36,219 bases of DNA from NCBI GenBank assembly GCA_001829125.1, contig MIAN01000257.1:1-36219 (forward strand), written 5' to 3'. Source of the DNA: Spirochaetes bacterium GWB1_27_13. Its GTDB lineage: Bacteria > Spirochaetota > GWE2-31-10 > MWDO01. The position numbers were made by a program, and so were the translations under genes. Of the stretch, positions 26,395 to 34,793 are shown in pieces. Positions within the stretch are counted from its first letter, which is position 1, and each line of letters begins with the position of its first letter. The notes beneath the pieces are model-generated. The model was not told where the DNA came from and ran no database searches. It worked only from the letters and a program-made list of their open reading frames with translations.

Positions 26395-26445
26395 ATGATT
26401 TAATCCGTGTTAATCTACGACAATCTGATTAATATGTGCTATAAT
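26395..26445 (+). repeat. Partial TATAACACAGATT-type repeat in the clpB leader
   Basis: TTAATCCGTGTTAATCTACG, then ACAATCTGATTAATATGTGC and a flanking TATA, matches the terminal half of the element copies at 458-567 (minus strand) and 17271-17368. The hairpin half and the outward -35 are missing. It lies between the candidate clpB promoter and the ribosome site, so it would be transcribed as part of the clpB 5' untranslated region. Confidence 0.55.
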
Positions 26446-26471
26446 ATAATAATAAAGAATGTGAATGTCAA
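26443..26471 (-). promoter_or_regulatory. clpB promoter
   Basis: On the minus strand TTGACA (26471-26466), 17 bp, TATATT (26448-26443). The -10 lies at the edge of the repeat copy (26395-26445), so the repeat end may have contributed it. This is a vegetative-type promoter; no heat-shock sigma or CIRCE element is evident. Confidence 0.5.
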
Positions 26472-26602
26472 AAAAAATTATAAAAAAATTGTAGTTGTGG
26501 TCTAATTTTTAGAATTTAATGTTTTTTTATCATAGAAGTATCATATATTTCTGTGAATTTATGTGAAATTATGTGATAAAAAATAAAAATATTTGATTTG
26601 GA

Positions 26603-27163
26603 TTATTTATCAGTATTTATAGCCATTTTAGTTTGTATTTCTCTTTTTTTTATTACTTTTGCTGGATTTCCTACTGCAATAGAATAAGGAGGAATATCTT
26701 TAGTCACAACAGAGCCAGCACCAATTACAGCTCCTTCTCCTATCTCAACACCTTGTAATATAATAGACTTTCCACCAATCCAAACATAATCTCCAATCTT
26801 AACAGTTTTAGCATTATCAGGTAAATTAAGATAATTATGATCATGCCCTGCTCCAAAAATAGAAACTTCTGGACCTAATGCAATACGATTACCCAATATT
26901 ATATAAGCATCTTTTTCAAAAAACGAAGCATAAAAATTACAACCTCTATTAATGGTAACATCATCACCTATTATAATTTTTTTGGGATACCTAAAATATG
27001 TTTTGTAATCGAGATTGTTTCGTTTTCCATATTTTTTAAATAATATTTTAAAGAATATATTTCTAACAAATTGAGGGCAGATTTCCATAAACAAAAATAT
27101 TAAATTGAATATAAAAGAATATGTTGAAAAAATAAACATTTTTAGATTACCTATTCTTTTCAT
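26603..27163 (-). CDS. Hexapeptide-repeat (LbH) O- or N-acetyltransferase
   Basis: The 186-residue protein has an N-terminal hydrophobic/helical part (about 8-45) and a left-handed beta-helix from about 60 on, with isoleucine-rich hexapeptides ([35 protein letters not shown]) and the closing [20 protein letters not shown] of the WbbJ/maltose acetyltransferase group. The catalytic His is in GAGHDHN (His107). It acetylates a sugar in polysaccharide synthesis using acetyl-CoA. It is the last gene of the long leftward cluster. Confidence 0.85.
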   Translation of the reverse strand: MKRIGNLKMFIFSTYSFIFNLIFLFMEICPQFVRNIFFKILFKKYGKRNNLDYKTYFRYPKKIIIGDDVTINRGCNFYASFFEKDAYIILGNRIALGPEVSIFGAGHDHNYLNLPDNAKTVKIGDYVWIGGKSIILQGVEIGEGAVIGAGSVVTKDIPPYSIAVGNPAKVIKKREIQTKMAINTDK

Positions 27164-27164
27164 G

Positions 27165-27509
27165 TTACCACCTTATATTAAAAATTACTAATCCAGTAAT
27201 GATTATTATAAAACCTATTATCTGAAATTTATTAATACGCTCTTTTAAAATTATAAAAGAAGAAATTCCTATAAATATATAAGTTAACGGTAAAAAAAAT
27301 ATCAAAACTTTTAAATCAACATATTTTAAAGAAAACAAACTAAAAATAGTAGATAAAAACAAAAGAAAATATCCAAATATTGTAAAAAAATTAAGATAAA
27401 GATATATAAATTTCTTATTTTTAGATTTTTTTGCTCCAATTTTCAATAAAATTTGTGAAATAGAAGTTAATATTATAGCAATTAATAAAAATATATAATA
27501 TTTAAGCAT
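27165..27509 (-). CDS. EamA/SMR-type small membrane transporter, subunit 2
   Basis: The 114-residue protein has four predicted membrane helices, starting [20 protein letters not shown] and ending with [20 protein letters not shown]. The SQxLLKxGA start and the LKE...Q..G....GL end are typical of EmrE-like half-EamA proteins such as ArnE/ArnF, which flip undecaprenyl-phosphate-linked sugars. Next to a GT2 polyprenyl-phosphate glycosyltransferase, a flippase role is more likely than drug export. It overlaps its upstream partner by 8 bases, and the pair probably works as a heterodimer. Confidence 0.75.
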   Translation of the reverse strand: MLKYYIFLLIAIILTSISQILLKIGAKKSKNKKFIYLYLNFFTIFGYFLLFLSTIFSLFSLKYVDLKVLIFFLPLTYIFIGISSFIILKERINKFQIIGFIIIITGLVIFNIRW

Positions 27510-27864
27510 TTTCTTTATTTCCTTTTATCATTACTAATATTACTCCTGATGTTATTATGATTGTACCAATTATATTCCATGTTGTTATAGGTTCATTAAA
27601 TAAAAAATGACTTGCAAATAGTATTATACTATAAATTAAACTCATAAACATATAAGCAAATGATAAGTTGAAATGTTTTAGAGCAATTTGCCATGTTATA
27701 GCTTGAAAACCAAGGCAAACAAAAGATAAAATATAATATGGATTTAATAATATTTTTAAAAATTCTTTCTCGTTCAAAGATAAAGCTGCATATTTAGCCA
27801 AAATCATAGAAGTTGATTGAAAAAATAATGAAAGCAATATAAATACAAAATACTTAATTTTCAT
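27502..27864 (-). CDS. EamA/SMR-type small membrane transporter, subunit 1
   Basis: The 120-residue protein with four membrane helices starts MKIKYFVFILLSLFFQST and ends FNEPITTWNIIGTIIITSG, the FxEPxxxxxxxG.xxIxxG end of the EamA/ArnE type. An in-frame TTG at 27882 would add six residues, but AAAAGG lies 7 bases before the ATG at 27864. See the partner gene for the likely joint role as a lipid-linked sugar flippase. Confidence 0.75.
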   Translation of the reverse strand: MKIKYFVFILLSLFFQSTSMILAKYAALSLNEKEFLKILLNPYYILSFVCLGFQAITWQIALKHFNLSFAYMFMSLIYSIILFASHFLFNEPITTWNIIGTIIITSGVILVMIKGNKENA

Positions 27865-27882
27865 ATAAAACCTTTTATCCAA

Positions 27883-28287
27883 TTAAACCATATTCTCAAT
27901 AATTTTTTTAAATAATATATCATATTCTTTTAAATTACTATAAACTTCCTTAAACATTTCTTCCTTATATATATGACTAAGTTTATTCCTATCGTCTATA
28001 GCTTTTATAGCTTTTTCATAAAAATCATAATCTATATGACCTTTTTCAAAATAAATTTTTATAACAATTTTAGGACTTGAAATATCCAAGCCATATTTTT
28101 CGTTAATATAATCTTTAATTGTCTTCCACATCAATTCTATCGAAAATTCAAACTTCTGAATTTGCCCATTTTTAATTAAGTCTCTTTCCATTTCTGAATA
28201 TTTGTCTAAATCTAATTTTAATGACTCTGTAAAATTATTAACGGCTTTAGTAAACATATTAATTTTGACTTTTGTTAATTCTTCCAT
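27883..28287 (-). CDS. hepT: HepT-type HEPN ribonuclease toxin (type VII TA)
   Basis: The 134-residue all-helical protein of the HI0074/nucleotidyltransferase-substrate-binding family. It contains RNKLSHIY (100-107), an exact RX4HXY motif: Arg and His cut RNA, and the Tyr (Tyr107) is the residue modified with AMP by MntA in studied systems. It overlaps the MntA-like gene by 13 bases, the usual pair arrangement. No damage is visible. It sits inside the polysaccharide cluster and is probably unrelated to its chemistry. Confidence 0.88.
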   Translation of the reverse strand: MEELTKVKINMFTKAVNNFTESLKLDLDKYSEMERDLIKNGQIQKFEFSIELMWKTIKDYINEKYGLDISSPKIVIKIYFEKGHIDYDFYEKAIKAIDDRNKLSHIYKEEMFKEVYSNLKEYDILFKKIIENMV

Positions 28288-28598
28288 ACAATAATATCCT
28301 TTAAAGCATATTTTTTAAAATTATTATCAGCTTCATCAAAATTAATCAAGTCAATACTATGAGGAACGATACTTTCTTCTATTTCTATTTCAATATCCCA
28401 CTTCAACTTTAAAAAAGTTTTTTTATCAATATTTTCAAAACCAATATCATAATCAGAATCTCTTCTGTATTTTTGTCTTGCCCTTGATCCAAATAAAAAT
28501 ATTTTACAGTTAGTATCTTTACACTTAAAAAGAATTATATTTTTCAATATTTCAAGATATTTTTTTTCATAATCAAAATCTATTGAATAATTTAACAT
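28275..28598 (-). CDS. mntA: MntA-type nucleotidyltransferase antitoxin (type VII TA)
   Basis: The 107-residue minimal nucleotidyltransferase. FLFGSRARQKYRRDSDYDIG has exactly the GSX10DXD motif (Gly37-Ser38, Asp49, Asp51), with a third acidic residue in HSIDLINFD (Asp83). In known systems MntA silences HepT by adding AMP to its tyrosine. It is encoded first, and the toxin start overlaps its end. All catalytic residues are in place. Confidence 0.88.
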   Translation of the reverse strand: MLNYSIDFDYEKKYLEILKNIILFKCKDTNCKIFLFGSRARQKYRRDSDYDIGFENIDKKTFLKLKWDIEIEIEESIVPHSIDLINFDEADNNFKKYALKDIIVWKN

Positions 28599-28621
28599 AT
28601 AATACCTAATTTTATTTAAAA

Positions 28622-29674
28622 TTATGCTGTAATCTTATCTTTTTTTACTTTTTTGCCAATTAACATAGGAAAATATTTGTTTAATAAAATAATTATTGGA
28701 ATTTGTATCAAAATAGTTAAAATAAATATAATAATTAATGGAAATACTGATTCATTTAAATATTTAATATCAAATTTAAACAAAACAATAAATAAAGCCT
28801 TCAAAGAAAAAACTATCAAATAATGAGTTAATAAAATAATTATAGAATTTTTACCAAAATAATCAAAAAAACCAATTTTTTCTATTAAGATTGAAACTAA
28901 AGAAACCAAAAAAAGACCAGCAAAACTTGTAATTATAAAATAAAAATAATTACCATAAATATTTGCACCAATAGAAACATCAGTATTTAACATCGAAAAA
29001 ACTATTGTTAGCACAAGCATAATTATAGAAATAATAATTTTGAGAATATTATTAATTTTATCAAAAAATTTAAATTCTTTAAACAAAAAGCCAAATTCAA
29101 AAAATAAAATACCCACTAATGCAGTATCAATACCCCATGGTAAAAGTAAATTAGGTTTAATAAAATTTAACACTAAGGCAAATGCAAACATAAATAAACT
29201 TATAATTAAAATAATAAATTTTTGTTTTATAAATCTATGTAAAAACCACGAAATCATTTGAGTAATAAATATACAAGTCATAAACCATAAGGCTGGATTT
29301 ATAAACAAATATCCAGAACCTATTTTAGAATAAAATATTCCTATTAACTGATGTAAAACACCATATTTAAAATAGTCCAATTTTATGCCTAAATAATTAT
29401 TTACTACTATATAACCTGCAAGATAAAATAAAAAAGAAAATATGGCAAAAACAAAATATGGTACTAATAAAGAAAAAGTTCTTTTAGTAAAAAAAGTTTT
29501 TATATCATAGATAAAACCTTCAAAAAGAAAGCCAGACAAAAAAAAGAATAAAGGCATATGAAAAGAATAAATCCATTTATTAAAATTGCCAACTATAAAT
29601 ACATGCCCCAAAACTACCAAAAAAATCCCAATACCTTTAGCAGTATCAAGCCATAATATTCTTTCTTTTCCCAT
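28622..29674 (-). CDS. Membrane acyltransferase (acyltransferase-3 family)
   Basis: The 350-residue protein has about ten membrane helices. It opens with ILWLDTAKGIGIFLVVLGHV, the LDxxKGIxIxLVVxGH motif of PF01757 that holds the active His (His23), followed by the conserved SFHMPLFFFLSGFLF. These enzymes move acyl groups onto cell-surface sugars across or within the membrane. In this cluster it could place the ACP-derived acyl chain, or an acetyl group, on the glycan. It is separated from the upstream ANL gene by a repeat-bearing gap. Confidence 0.88.
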   Translation of the reverse strand: MGKERILWLDTAKGIGIFLVVLGHVFIVGNFNKWIYSFHMPLFFFLSGFLFEGFIYDIKTFFTKRTFSLLVPYFVFAIFSFLFYLAGYIVVNNYLGIKLDYFKYGVLHQLIGIFYSKIGSGYLFINPALWFMTCIFITQMISWFLHRFIKQKFIILIISLFMFAFALVLNFIKPNLLLPWGIDTALVGILFFEFGFLFKEFKFFDKINNILKIIISIIMLVLTIVFSMLNTDVSIGANIYGNYFYFIITSFAGLFLVSLVSILIEKIGFFDYFGKNSIIILLTHYLIVFSLKALFIVLFKFDIKYLNESVFPLIIIFILTILIQIPIIILLNKYFPMLIGKKVKKDKITA

Positions 29675-29693
29675 ACTATATAACTCCAGATAT

Positions 29694-29779
29694 TATAACA
29701 CAGATTAACACTGATTTAAAAAAAATTACACAGATTATAATAAGTATGATCTATGAAATCTAAAAGAATCAGTGTTATA
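29694..29779. repeat. Variant TATAACACAGATT element with inverted ends
   Basis: A 78-bp sequence flanked by TATA (29694-29697 and 29776-29779). The left end is ACACAGATTAACACTGATT and the right end is AATCAGTGT, so the ends are inverted relative to each other, unlike the full copies at 458-567 and 17271-17368. A further ACACAGATTAT lies inside. It fills the gap between the ANL gene stop and the membrane acyltransferase gene and would be transcribed within the operon, where it can form a hairpin. Confidence 0.55.
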
Positions 29780-29781
29780 AA

Positions 29782-31134
29782 TTATTTTCTTCTAATTTTT
29801 TTGAATCTATCGTTAAAATTTGTTTTATCTACAACTGTTATCTTTGCTGGTATTTTATAAGAATCAAGTTTATCCATACAAAAATTTCTAACTAATGATC
29901 TTATGCTTTTTGGTTCTATACCTTCTTTTAAAACAACATCAGCAGCAACACATTGACCAGTTATAGCATTTTTTTCACCAAAAACCATACAGTCTGCAAT
30001 TTCTGGCATATCAAGTAAAATTTTTTCTACTTCTTCTGGTAAAACTTTTTGTCCACCAACATTTATCAATTCTTTTATTCTTCCAACTATTCTTAGATAC
30101 CCATCGTCAGCAAGTTCTACCAAGTCGCCTGTCTTATACCAACCATCTTCAGTAAAATTATCCATTGTTGCATTTAAATAGCCCAATACTTGAGTTTTAC
30201 TTTTTAGCCATAATTCACCTTCTACTATTTTATACTCTGTATTTGGGTCATTTATTTTAATCAAAGTACTTGTCGAAGATTTACTCGATGTTTTTGTAAT
30301 ACCAGTTTCACTCGTACCAAATGTCTGTAAAAACTTAACATTTGGAAAAACCACTTGTAATTTTGTAAGTAAAGACTCTGGCATTGGTTCTGTTCCATAA
30401 GTAATTAAAGAAAGTGATGATAAGTCTAAGTCTTTGTGTGCCTCACTCATTAAAATTAAATTCAAAAATGTTGGAGATGCAGGTAAAATCCCAATCTTAT
30501 GTTTTGCTATCATAGTACATATATATTTTGCGTCTCTATTTTCAGGAATTACTATCGTAGACCCCATACTTAAAGCATTAAATAATGTATTAAGTCCTCC
30601 AATATGGTCAAACATTAAAAACACAAGCATTATTTGATCTTTTGGCTTCTTATCTTTATAACTTTCTACCAAGTTATCAAGATTATGAACCATAGCCTTA
30701 GGTTTACCAGTACTTCCGCTACTAAAAAGTATAAGACCAGCATTGTTTTTATCTTGAACTTCTTTTAATAATTTGTGCTTTTCTCTTCCATCACTAACAG
30801 TTTCTATTTGTATAGATTCTTCTGTTAAAATTATTTTTCTATCAGAATAAGATTCTATAATTCTTTCTGTTATTTCATTATCTATTTTACTTGTAATAGG
30901 AACAATTATATTTCTATTTTCTATCAAAGCAAAAAACAAAGCAATGCTTCTAAATGAATAATCAGATAAAATAGAAACAATTTCATTATTTTTTACATTA
31001 TTTGCAAGTAAAAATTTCTTCATAGAATTTATTTCTTCTAATAAATTGTTATAAGAATATTTATTATCCTTGTAAACTACCGCAATTTTATCACCAAAAG
31101 ACTTAATAAGGTCAAAATAAAATTCAAAACCCAT
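29782..31134 (-). CDS. ANL-superfamily acyl- or aminoacyl-activating enzyme
   Basis: The 450-residue adenylate-forming enzyme has core motifs A3 SSGSTGKPK (138-146), A5 FGTSE (272-276), A7 GWYKTGDL (331-338), the hinge GRIKELINVGGQKV (351-364) and a C-terminal FKKIRRK with the likely catalytic lysine (Lys446). It activates a carboxylic acid as the adenylate and loads it on CoA or, given the two ACP genes here, probably on an ACP. It is shorter than typical acyl-CoA ligases and resembles the stand-alone activating enzymes found in polysaccharide and flagellin glycosylation clusters. The substrate is unknown. GGAG lies 6 bases before the ATG. Confidence 0.88.
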   Translation of the reverse strand: MGFEFYFDLIKSFGDKIAVVYKDNKYSYNNLLEEINSMKKFLLANNVKNNEIVSILSDYSFRSIALFFALIENRNIIVPITSKIDNEITERIIESYSDRKIILTEESIQIETVSDGREKHKLLKEVQDKNNAGLILFSSGSTGKPKAMVHNLDNLVESYKDKKPKDQIMLVFLMFDHIGGLNTLFNALSMGSTIVIPENRDAKYICTMIAKHKIGILPASPTFLNLILMSEAHKDLDLSSLSLITYGTEPMPESLLTKLQVVFPNVKFLQTFGTSETGITKTSSKSSTSTLIKINDPNTEYKIVEGELWLKSKTQVLGYLNATMDNFTEDGWYKTGDLVELADDGYLRIVGRIKELINVGGQKVLPEEVEKILLDMPEIADCMVFGEKNAITGQCVAADVVLKEGIEPKSIRSLVRNFCMDKLDSYKIPAKITVVDKTNFNDRFKKIRRK

Positions 31135-31150
31135 TTAAAACTCCAAATTT

Positions 31151-31849
31151 TTAATTTACGCCGCCAAGATATATAACTTGCCCTGTAATAAAATCACTCT
31201 TGTCATCAAGAAAAAAATCAATAACATTTTTAAGATCATCAAATTCGCCAAATCTTTTTATTGCTTGTCTATTTAACAAATCCTGAATTTTGTTTTCTGG
31301 AACATTTTTGATTAAATCTGTTTTTACAGGCGTAGGACCTATTGCATTTATTGTTATATTAAAATCAGCCAATTCTTTAGCTGCTATTTTTGTTAGTTGT
31401 TCAACTGCCATTTTACTTGCAGAATAAATAGCCTCTCCTTCTAATACTAAAGGAACTGCAACAGTAGAATAATTTACTATTCTACCAAATTTTTGTTTCA
31501 TCATCAATTTTGATACTTCTCTTAAACATAAAAAAGTACCAAAAAAATTTGTATCAAAAACCCTTCTTGCTGTTTCTAAAGGTGTAAGAATCAAATGGTT
31601 CATTGAAGCAACACCAGCATTGTTTAAAAGATAATCAATTCTTTTAAATTTCTTTCTTATATCAGAAACCATAGCAACAACGCCTTTTTCATCAGACACA
31701 TCTGTATTATAATGATGATAATTTGGATGTTCGATACTCTTTTCTTGTCTACTACAACCTATTACAGTAAATCCTTTACCAAGATAATACTCGCTTAATT
31801 CTTTACCAATACCTTTTCGTGTACCAGTAATTAAAATTATTCTACTCAT
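31151..31849 (-). CDS. SDR-family oxidoreductase (3-oxoacyl-ACP reductase-like), second
   Basis: The 232-residue classical short-chain dehydrogenase. It has the cofactor motif TGTRKGIG (8-15), NNAG (76-79), catalytic Ser128, Tyr142 and Lys146 (YSASK) and a C-terminal FITGQVIYLGG. It is FabG-like. Its start immediately follows the stop codon of the ACP gene, so it is likely to act on a substrate held by that ACP, for example reducing a 3-oxoacyl chain. The preferred nucleotide cannot be read reliably. Confidence 0.88.
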   Translation of the reverse strand: MSRIILITGTRKGIGKELSEYYLGKGFTVIGCSRQEKSIEHPNYHHYNTDVSDEKGVVAMVSDIRKKFKRIDYLLNNAGVASMNHLILTPLETARRVFDTNFFGTFLCLREVSKLMMKQKFGRIVNYSTVAVPLVLEGEAIYSASKMAVEQLTKIAAKELADFNITINAIGPTPVKTDLIKNVPENKIQDLLNRQAIKRFGEFDDLKNVIDFFLDDKSDFITGQVIYLGGVN

Positions 31850-32143
31850 TTATTCTCCCTCAAGAAGTTTTTCAATATATTCACTTAAAGTTTTAATATC
31901 TCTAAAAGGAGACCTTACTTGACTCATTGCTTTTTCATCAGCTAAAACAACATCTTTATCAAATTCTTCTGAAATTCTTGCCTCTAACTCAGCAATTAAA
32001 GTCACCAAACCAAGACTGTCAAAAAGCCCATCCTGTCCATAAAGTCTTGTATCTAAAGTAATTTCTTTTGATTGAGTTTTTTTTAATTGAGATGCTATTG
32101 ATTTTGTAGTATCAATAATTAAATTTTGTAAATTTTCATTCAT
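31850..32143 (-). CDS. Acyl carrier protein, second
   Basis: The 97-residue acidic four-helix carrier. The phosphopantetheine attachment serine is Ser43 in GLFDSLGLVTLIAELE, the usual DSL motif. It is longer at the N-terminus than housekeeping AcpP (about 78 residues) and belongs to the specialised ACP type found with ANL enzymes. It is translationally adjacent to an SDR gene. It would carry the acyl or aminoacyl group supplied by the ANL enzyme. Confidence 0.85.
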   Translation of the reverse strand: MNENLQNLIIDTTKSIASQLKKTQSKEITLDTRLYGQDGLFDSLGLVTLIAELEARISEEFDKDVVLADEKAMSQVRSPFRDIKTLSEYIEKLLEGE

Positions 32144-32158
32144 AGTTATTCCTCGTAA

Positions 32159-32683
32159 TTATATTTTATTAATTATTTTCTTAAATTTACTAACGCTTTT
32201 TTCATAATTATCAGTTGTTAATATATATTTTCCCATAGAAGATTCTTTCTCAATAAAAGAAAAACCTAAAGATTCATTAAATTTTACTGCTCTAACATTT
32301 TCTGGTAATATATAAGCGTAAATCTTTTCCAATTTTAATTCATAGAATGCAAAGTCAAAAAGTGAAAATATTATCTTAAATGGATAGACTGAATTTTGAT
32401 AAGAATCATCATAAATAAAAATACCTGATTCTCCTGATTTATTTTCATAGTCAATCTTTTTAATTTCAGTTAATCCAACCTTTTTGTTATCAATAACAAT
32501 TATAAAATAATAATTATTATCATTATTTATAGATTGAAACCATTTTTTTTGCATTTCTTCAGTTATATGATCTCTAAAATTCATAAATTGAGAAACCTTA
32601 GGGTCATTTCTCCAATTTCTAACCATTTCTATATCATCTGCTGTTAATCTATGCAATTCTATATCATATTTTTTTATTATCAT
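32159..32683 (-). CDS. GNAT acetyltransferase (RimJ/PseH-like)
   Basis: The 174-residue GNAT protein starts IELHRLTADDIEMVRNWRNDP, typical of the RimJ/RimL/PseH group. YDDSYQNSVYPFKIIFSLF lies in the acetyl-CoA loop region and KIYAYILPENVRAVKFNESLGF forms the C-terminal strand-helix. PseH-type members N-acetylate amino sugars in flagellin or surface glycan pathways. In this cluster a transfer of acetyl or longer acyl to an amino sugar is likely; the acyl donor (CoA or ACP) is not decided by the sequence. Confidence 0.85.
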   Translation of the reverse strand: MIIKKYDIELHRLTADDIEMVRNWRNDPKVSQFMNFRDHITEEMQKKWFQSINNDNNYYFIIVIDNKKVGLTEIKKIDYENKSGESGIFIYDDSYQNSVYPFKIIFSLFDFAFYELKLEKIYAYILPENVRAVKFNESLGFSFIEKESSMGKYILTTDNYEKSVSKFKKIINKI

Positions 32684-32694
32684 AAATATTTCCC

Positions 32695-33456
32695 TTATGC
32701 AATACTTGCTCCACCATCAACAGAGATATTTTGCCCCGTTATCCATTTTGCACTATCAGAAAGTAAAAAACAAACTGTATCTGCTATGTATTCTGGTTTT
32801 CCAATACCCAAAGGATATTTAGTATTCATAGACTCAATATATTCATCTGTATAAACATTTTTCCATTTATCTATCATTTCTGTTAAAACAAAACCTGGTA
32901 ACACAGAATTAACTCTTATTTTCTTTTTAGAAAATTCCACTGCCATAGATTTAACCATAGAATTAATAGCACCTTTTGAAGCAGAATAGTTAATTATACC
33001 AACATCTCCTTTGATACTTGCTATTGATGATAAAACAACTATCGATGCTCCTTCTCCAACATTATTTCTATTATCAGAAAAATATTTGCACATATACAAA
33101 TTGACAAAATAATTTATATCAAATAACGATTTCGCTTTTTTTAAAGAAAGTGCATTAATAGGAATAATATCTAATAAACCCGCAGATAAAACCATTCCTC
33201 TAAATTTACCAAATCTATTTTTTAATTCTGTAAACCATTTATCTATACTTTCTACATCTTCAACCAAATCTTTAACTTCTATATGAATATTTTTGCCATA
33301 ATTAGAATCTTCTTTTAATTTATTTAGATTTTCGATATTTCTACCAACTGCAATGACAGTTCCGCCAAGTTCACTTATTTTTAAGGCAATAGATTTTCCA
33401 ATGCCAGAATTTGCTCCTGTTACTATAAAAAAATCATCGTTATTAAATTTTACCAT
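32695..33456 (-). CDS. SDR-family oxidoreductase (3-oxoacyl-ACP reductase-like), first
   Basis: The 253-residue FabG-like SDR has TGANSGIG (13-20), Ser144, Tyr157 and Lys161 (YSASKG), and the C-terminal WITGQNISVDGGAS of FabG proteins. The usual NNAG is LSAG (90-93), so the Asn is replaced. It begins 3 bases after the stop codon of the first ACP gene, which fits a dedicated 3-oxoacyl-ACP reductase working with the FabH-like enzyme. It is clearly distinct from the second SDR in this cluster. Confidence 0.88.
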   Translation of the reverse strand: MVKFNNDDFFIVTGANSGIGKSIALKISELGGTVIAVGRNIENLNKLKEDSNYGKNIHIEVKDLVEDVESIDKWFTELKNRFGKFRGMVLSAGLLDIIPINALSLKKAKSLFDINYFVNLYMCKYFSDNRNNVGEGASIVVLSSIASIKGDVGIINYSASKGAINSMVKSMAVEFSKKKIRVNSVLPGFVLTEMIDKWKNVYTDEYIESMNTKYPLGIGKPEYIADTVCFLLSDSAKWITGQNISVDGGASIA

Positions 33457-33459
33457 AGA

Positions 33460-33693
33460 TTACCCTTCAAGTTTATCTTTGGCTATATCAACCAAATCTT
33501 TTATAGTAATAATTTTTTCAAAATCTGTTGATTTTAACTCAATGTTAAATAATTCGTCATATAATGCTATTAAAGTCAATATTGATAACGAACTCCATTC
33601 TTCAACATCAGTTCTTAAATTCATAGATTCAACTAAATCTTTATCTCTTTGCATTGCCTCTTTAATATTTTCAAGTAATTCTGCTCTTTTCAT
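33460..33693 (-). CDS. Acyl carrier protein, first, with an SSL attachment site
   Basis: The 77-residue ACP is of the specialised type found next to ketosynthases. The attachment region reads EEWSSLSILTLIALYDELF: the residue before the expected phosphopantetheine serine (Ser35) is Ser instead of the usual Asp. The Trp and the following hydrophobic pattern are conserved. The gene lies between the FabH-like gene and its probable reductase, so it likely carries the growing chain. Confidence 0.85.
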   Translation of the reverse strand: MKRAELLENIKEAMQRDKDLVESMNLRTDVEEWSSLSILTLIALYDELFNIELKSTDFEKIITIKDLVDIAKDKLEG

Positions 33694-33718
33694 TTATATC
33701 TCCTTATATATTAATAAT

Positions 33719-34789
33719 TTAGTATAATATTTTTATTTTATCAGACGACACATTTGATAAATTTAACAAACAAGAAGCCCACGATAAACCAACGCCAAAT
33801 CCAGAAAAAATAACTGTTTTTGAGCCATTTTTTATCTCATCACTAATAGAATCACAAATAGTAGCAGGAATTGAAGCAGAACTTTGATTTCCAAATTTTT
33901 CTACTGTTCCACAAGGTGATTTTTCTAAAGGAAATTTTAATCTTCTTGTTATATTACTAATTATATATTTATTTGCTTGGTGAAATATAATATAATCAAT
34001 ATCATCTTTAGTTTTGCCTGAAAATTCTAATATTTCATTAATAGCAACAGGTTCTTCTTTTATAGAAAAATTAAATATTTCAGACCCATTCATAAATAAA
34101 TTTTCTTGATTTCTTGTATTTCCACTTTCATCTGTTGTTTCAATTTTTGAATTATCATCTGGTCTATTTCTAAAAGCACCAGAAGGTATAATAATATTGC
34201 TAAATCCCTTACCATTCGTATGTAATGAAAAGTAAGATGGATTATCAATCTCACTTTTTTGGATCAAAGTCGCTGTTCCTGCATCACCAAATAAAGGTGC
34301 TGTTGCCCTATCTTTAGGATTAACACATTTACTCATCGTATCGCCTGCAAGTAGTAAAACATTCTCACAACTTCCTGTTTCAATCATCATATAAGAAAGC
34401 CACAGACCATAAACAAAACCAGAGCACCCAAGATTAACATCAAAAGATGCACAATCCTTTGATAAATCCAATCTTCCATGAGTAATAGCTGCATTTGAGG
34501 GTTGAAAATGATCAGGTGTTTGGGTAACAAATATTAAAGCATTAATTTTACTTTTATCAAATTTGGTTTCTTCTAATAAATAATTACTTGCTTTTTCGCA
34601 CAAATCCAAAGTTGTTGTTTTTTCATCAGTAACATATCTTTTATTTAAACCTATTGTAGTTTTTATTCTTTCTATTTGGGCTAGATCACCACCATAATTT
34701 TCTACTTCATCATCTATACTTTTACAAATAGGTGGAACAACAGTATATATAGCAGAAATTTTTGCTTTGTTAAATTTAACTTTTGGCAT
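33719..34789 (-). CDS. FabH-like 3-oxoacyl-ACP synthase III
   Basis: The 356-residue KAS III-type thiolase-fold enzyme. The catalytic triad is complete: Cys122 (NLGCSGF), His270 (FHQANK) and Asn301 (FGNQSSASIP). FGDAGTATLI and the C-terminal FGVGLSWAS match the family. Housekeeping FabH is about 320 residues; the extra length is around 210-235 and at the C-terminus. It would condense an activated acyl group with malonyl-ACP. The absence of a dehydratase or enoyl reductase in the cluster means that the product would stay at the 3-hydroxy stage or be a single elongation. Confidence 0.9.
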   Translation of the reverse strand: MPKVKFNKAKISAIYTVVPPICKSIDDEVENYGGDLAQIERIKTTIGLNKRYVTDEKTTTLDLCEKASNYLLEETKFDKSKINALIFVTQTPDHFQPSNAAITHGRLDLSKDCASFDVNLGCSGFVYGLWLSYMMIETGSCENVLLLAGDTMSKCVNPKDRATAPLFGDAGTATLIQKSEIDNPSYFSLHTNGKGFSNIIIPSGAFRNRPDDNSKIETTDESGNTRNQENLFMNGSEIFNFSIKEEPVAINEILEFSGKTKDDIDYIIFHQANKYIISNITRRLKFPLEKSPCGTVEKFGNQSSASIPATICDSISDEIKNGSKTVIFSGFGVGLSWASCLLNLSNVSSDKIKILY

Positions 34790-34793
34790 AAAA

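Noticed and set aside
26378-26602. CIRCE (HrcA) operator for clpB
   Set aside because: The TTAGCACTC-N9-GAGTGCTAA pattern is absent from the upstream region on both strands.
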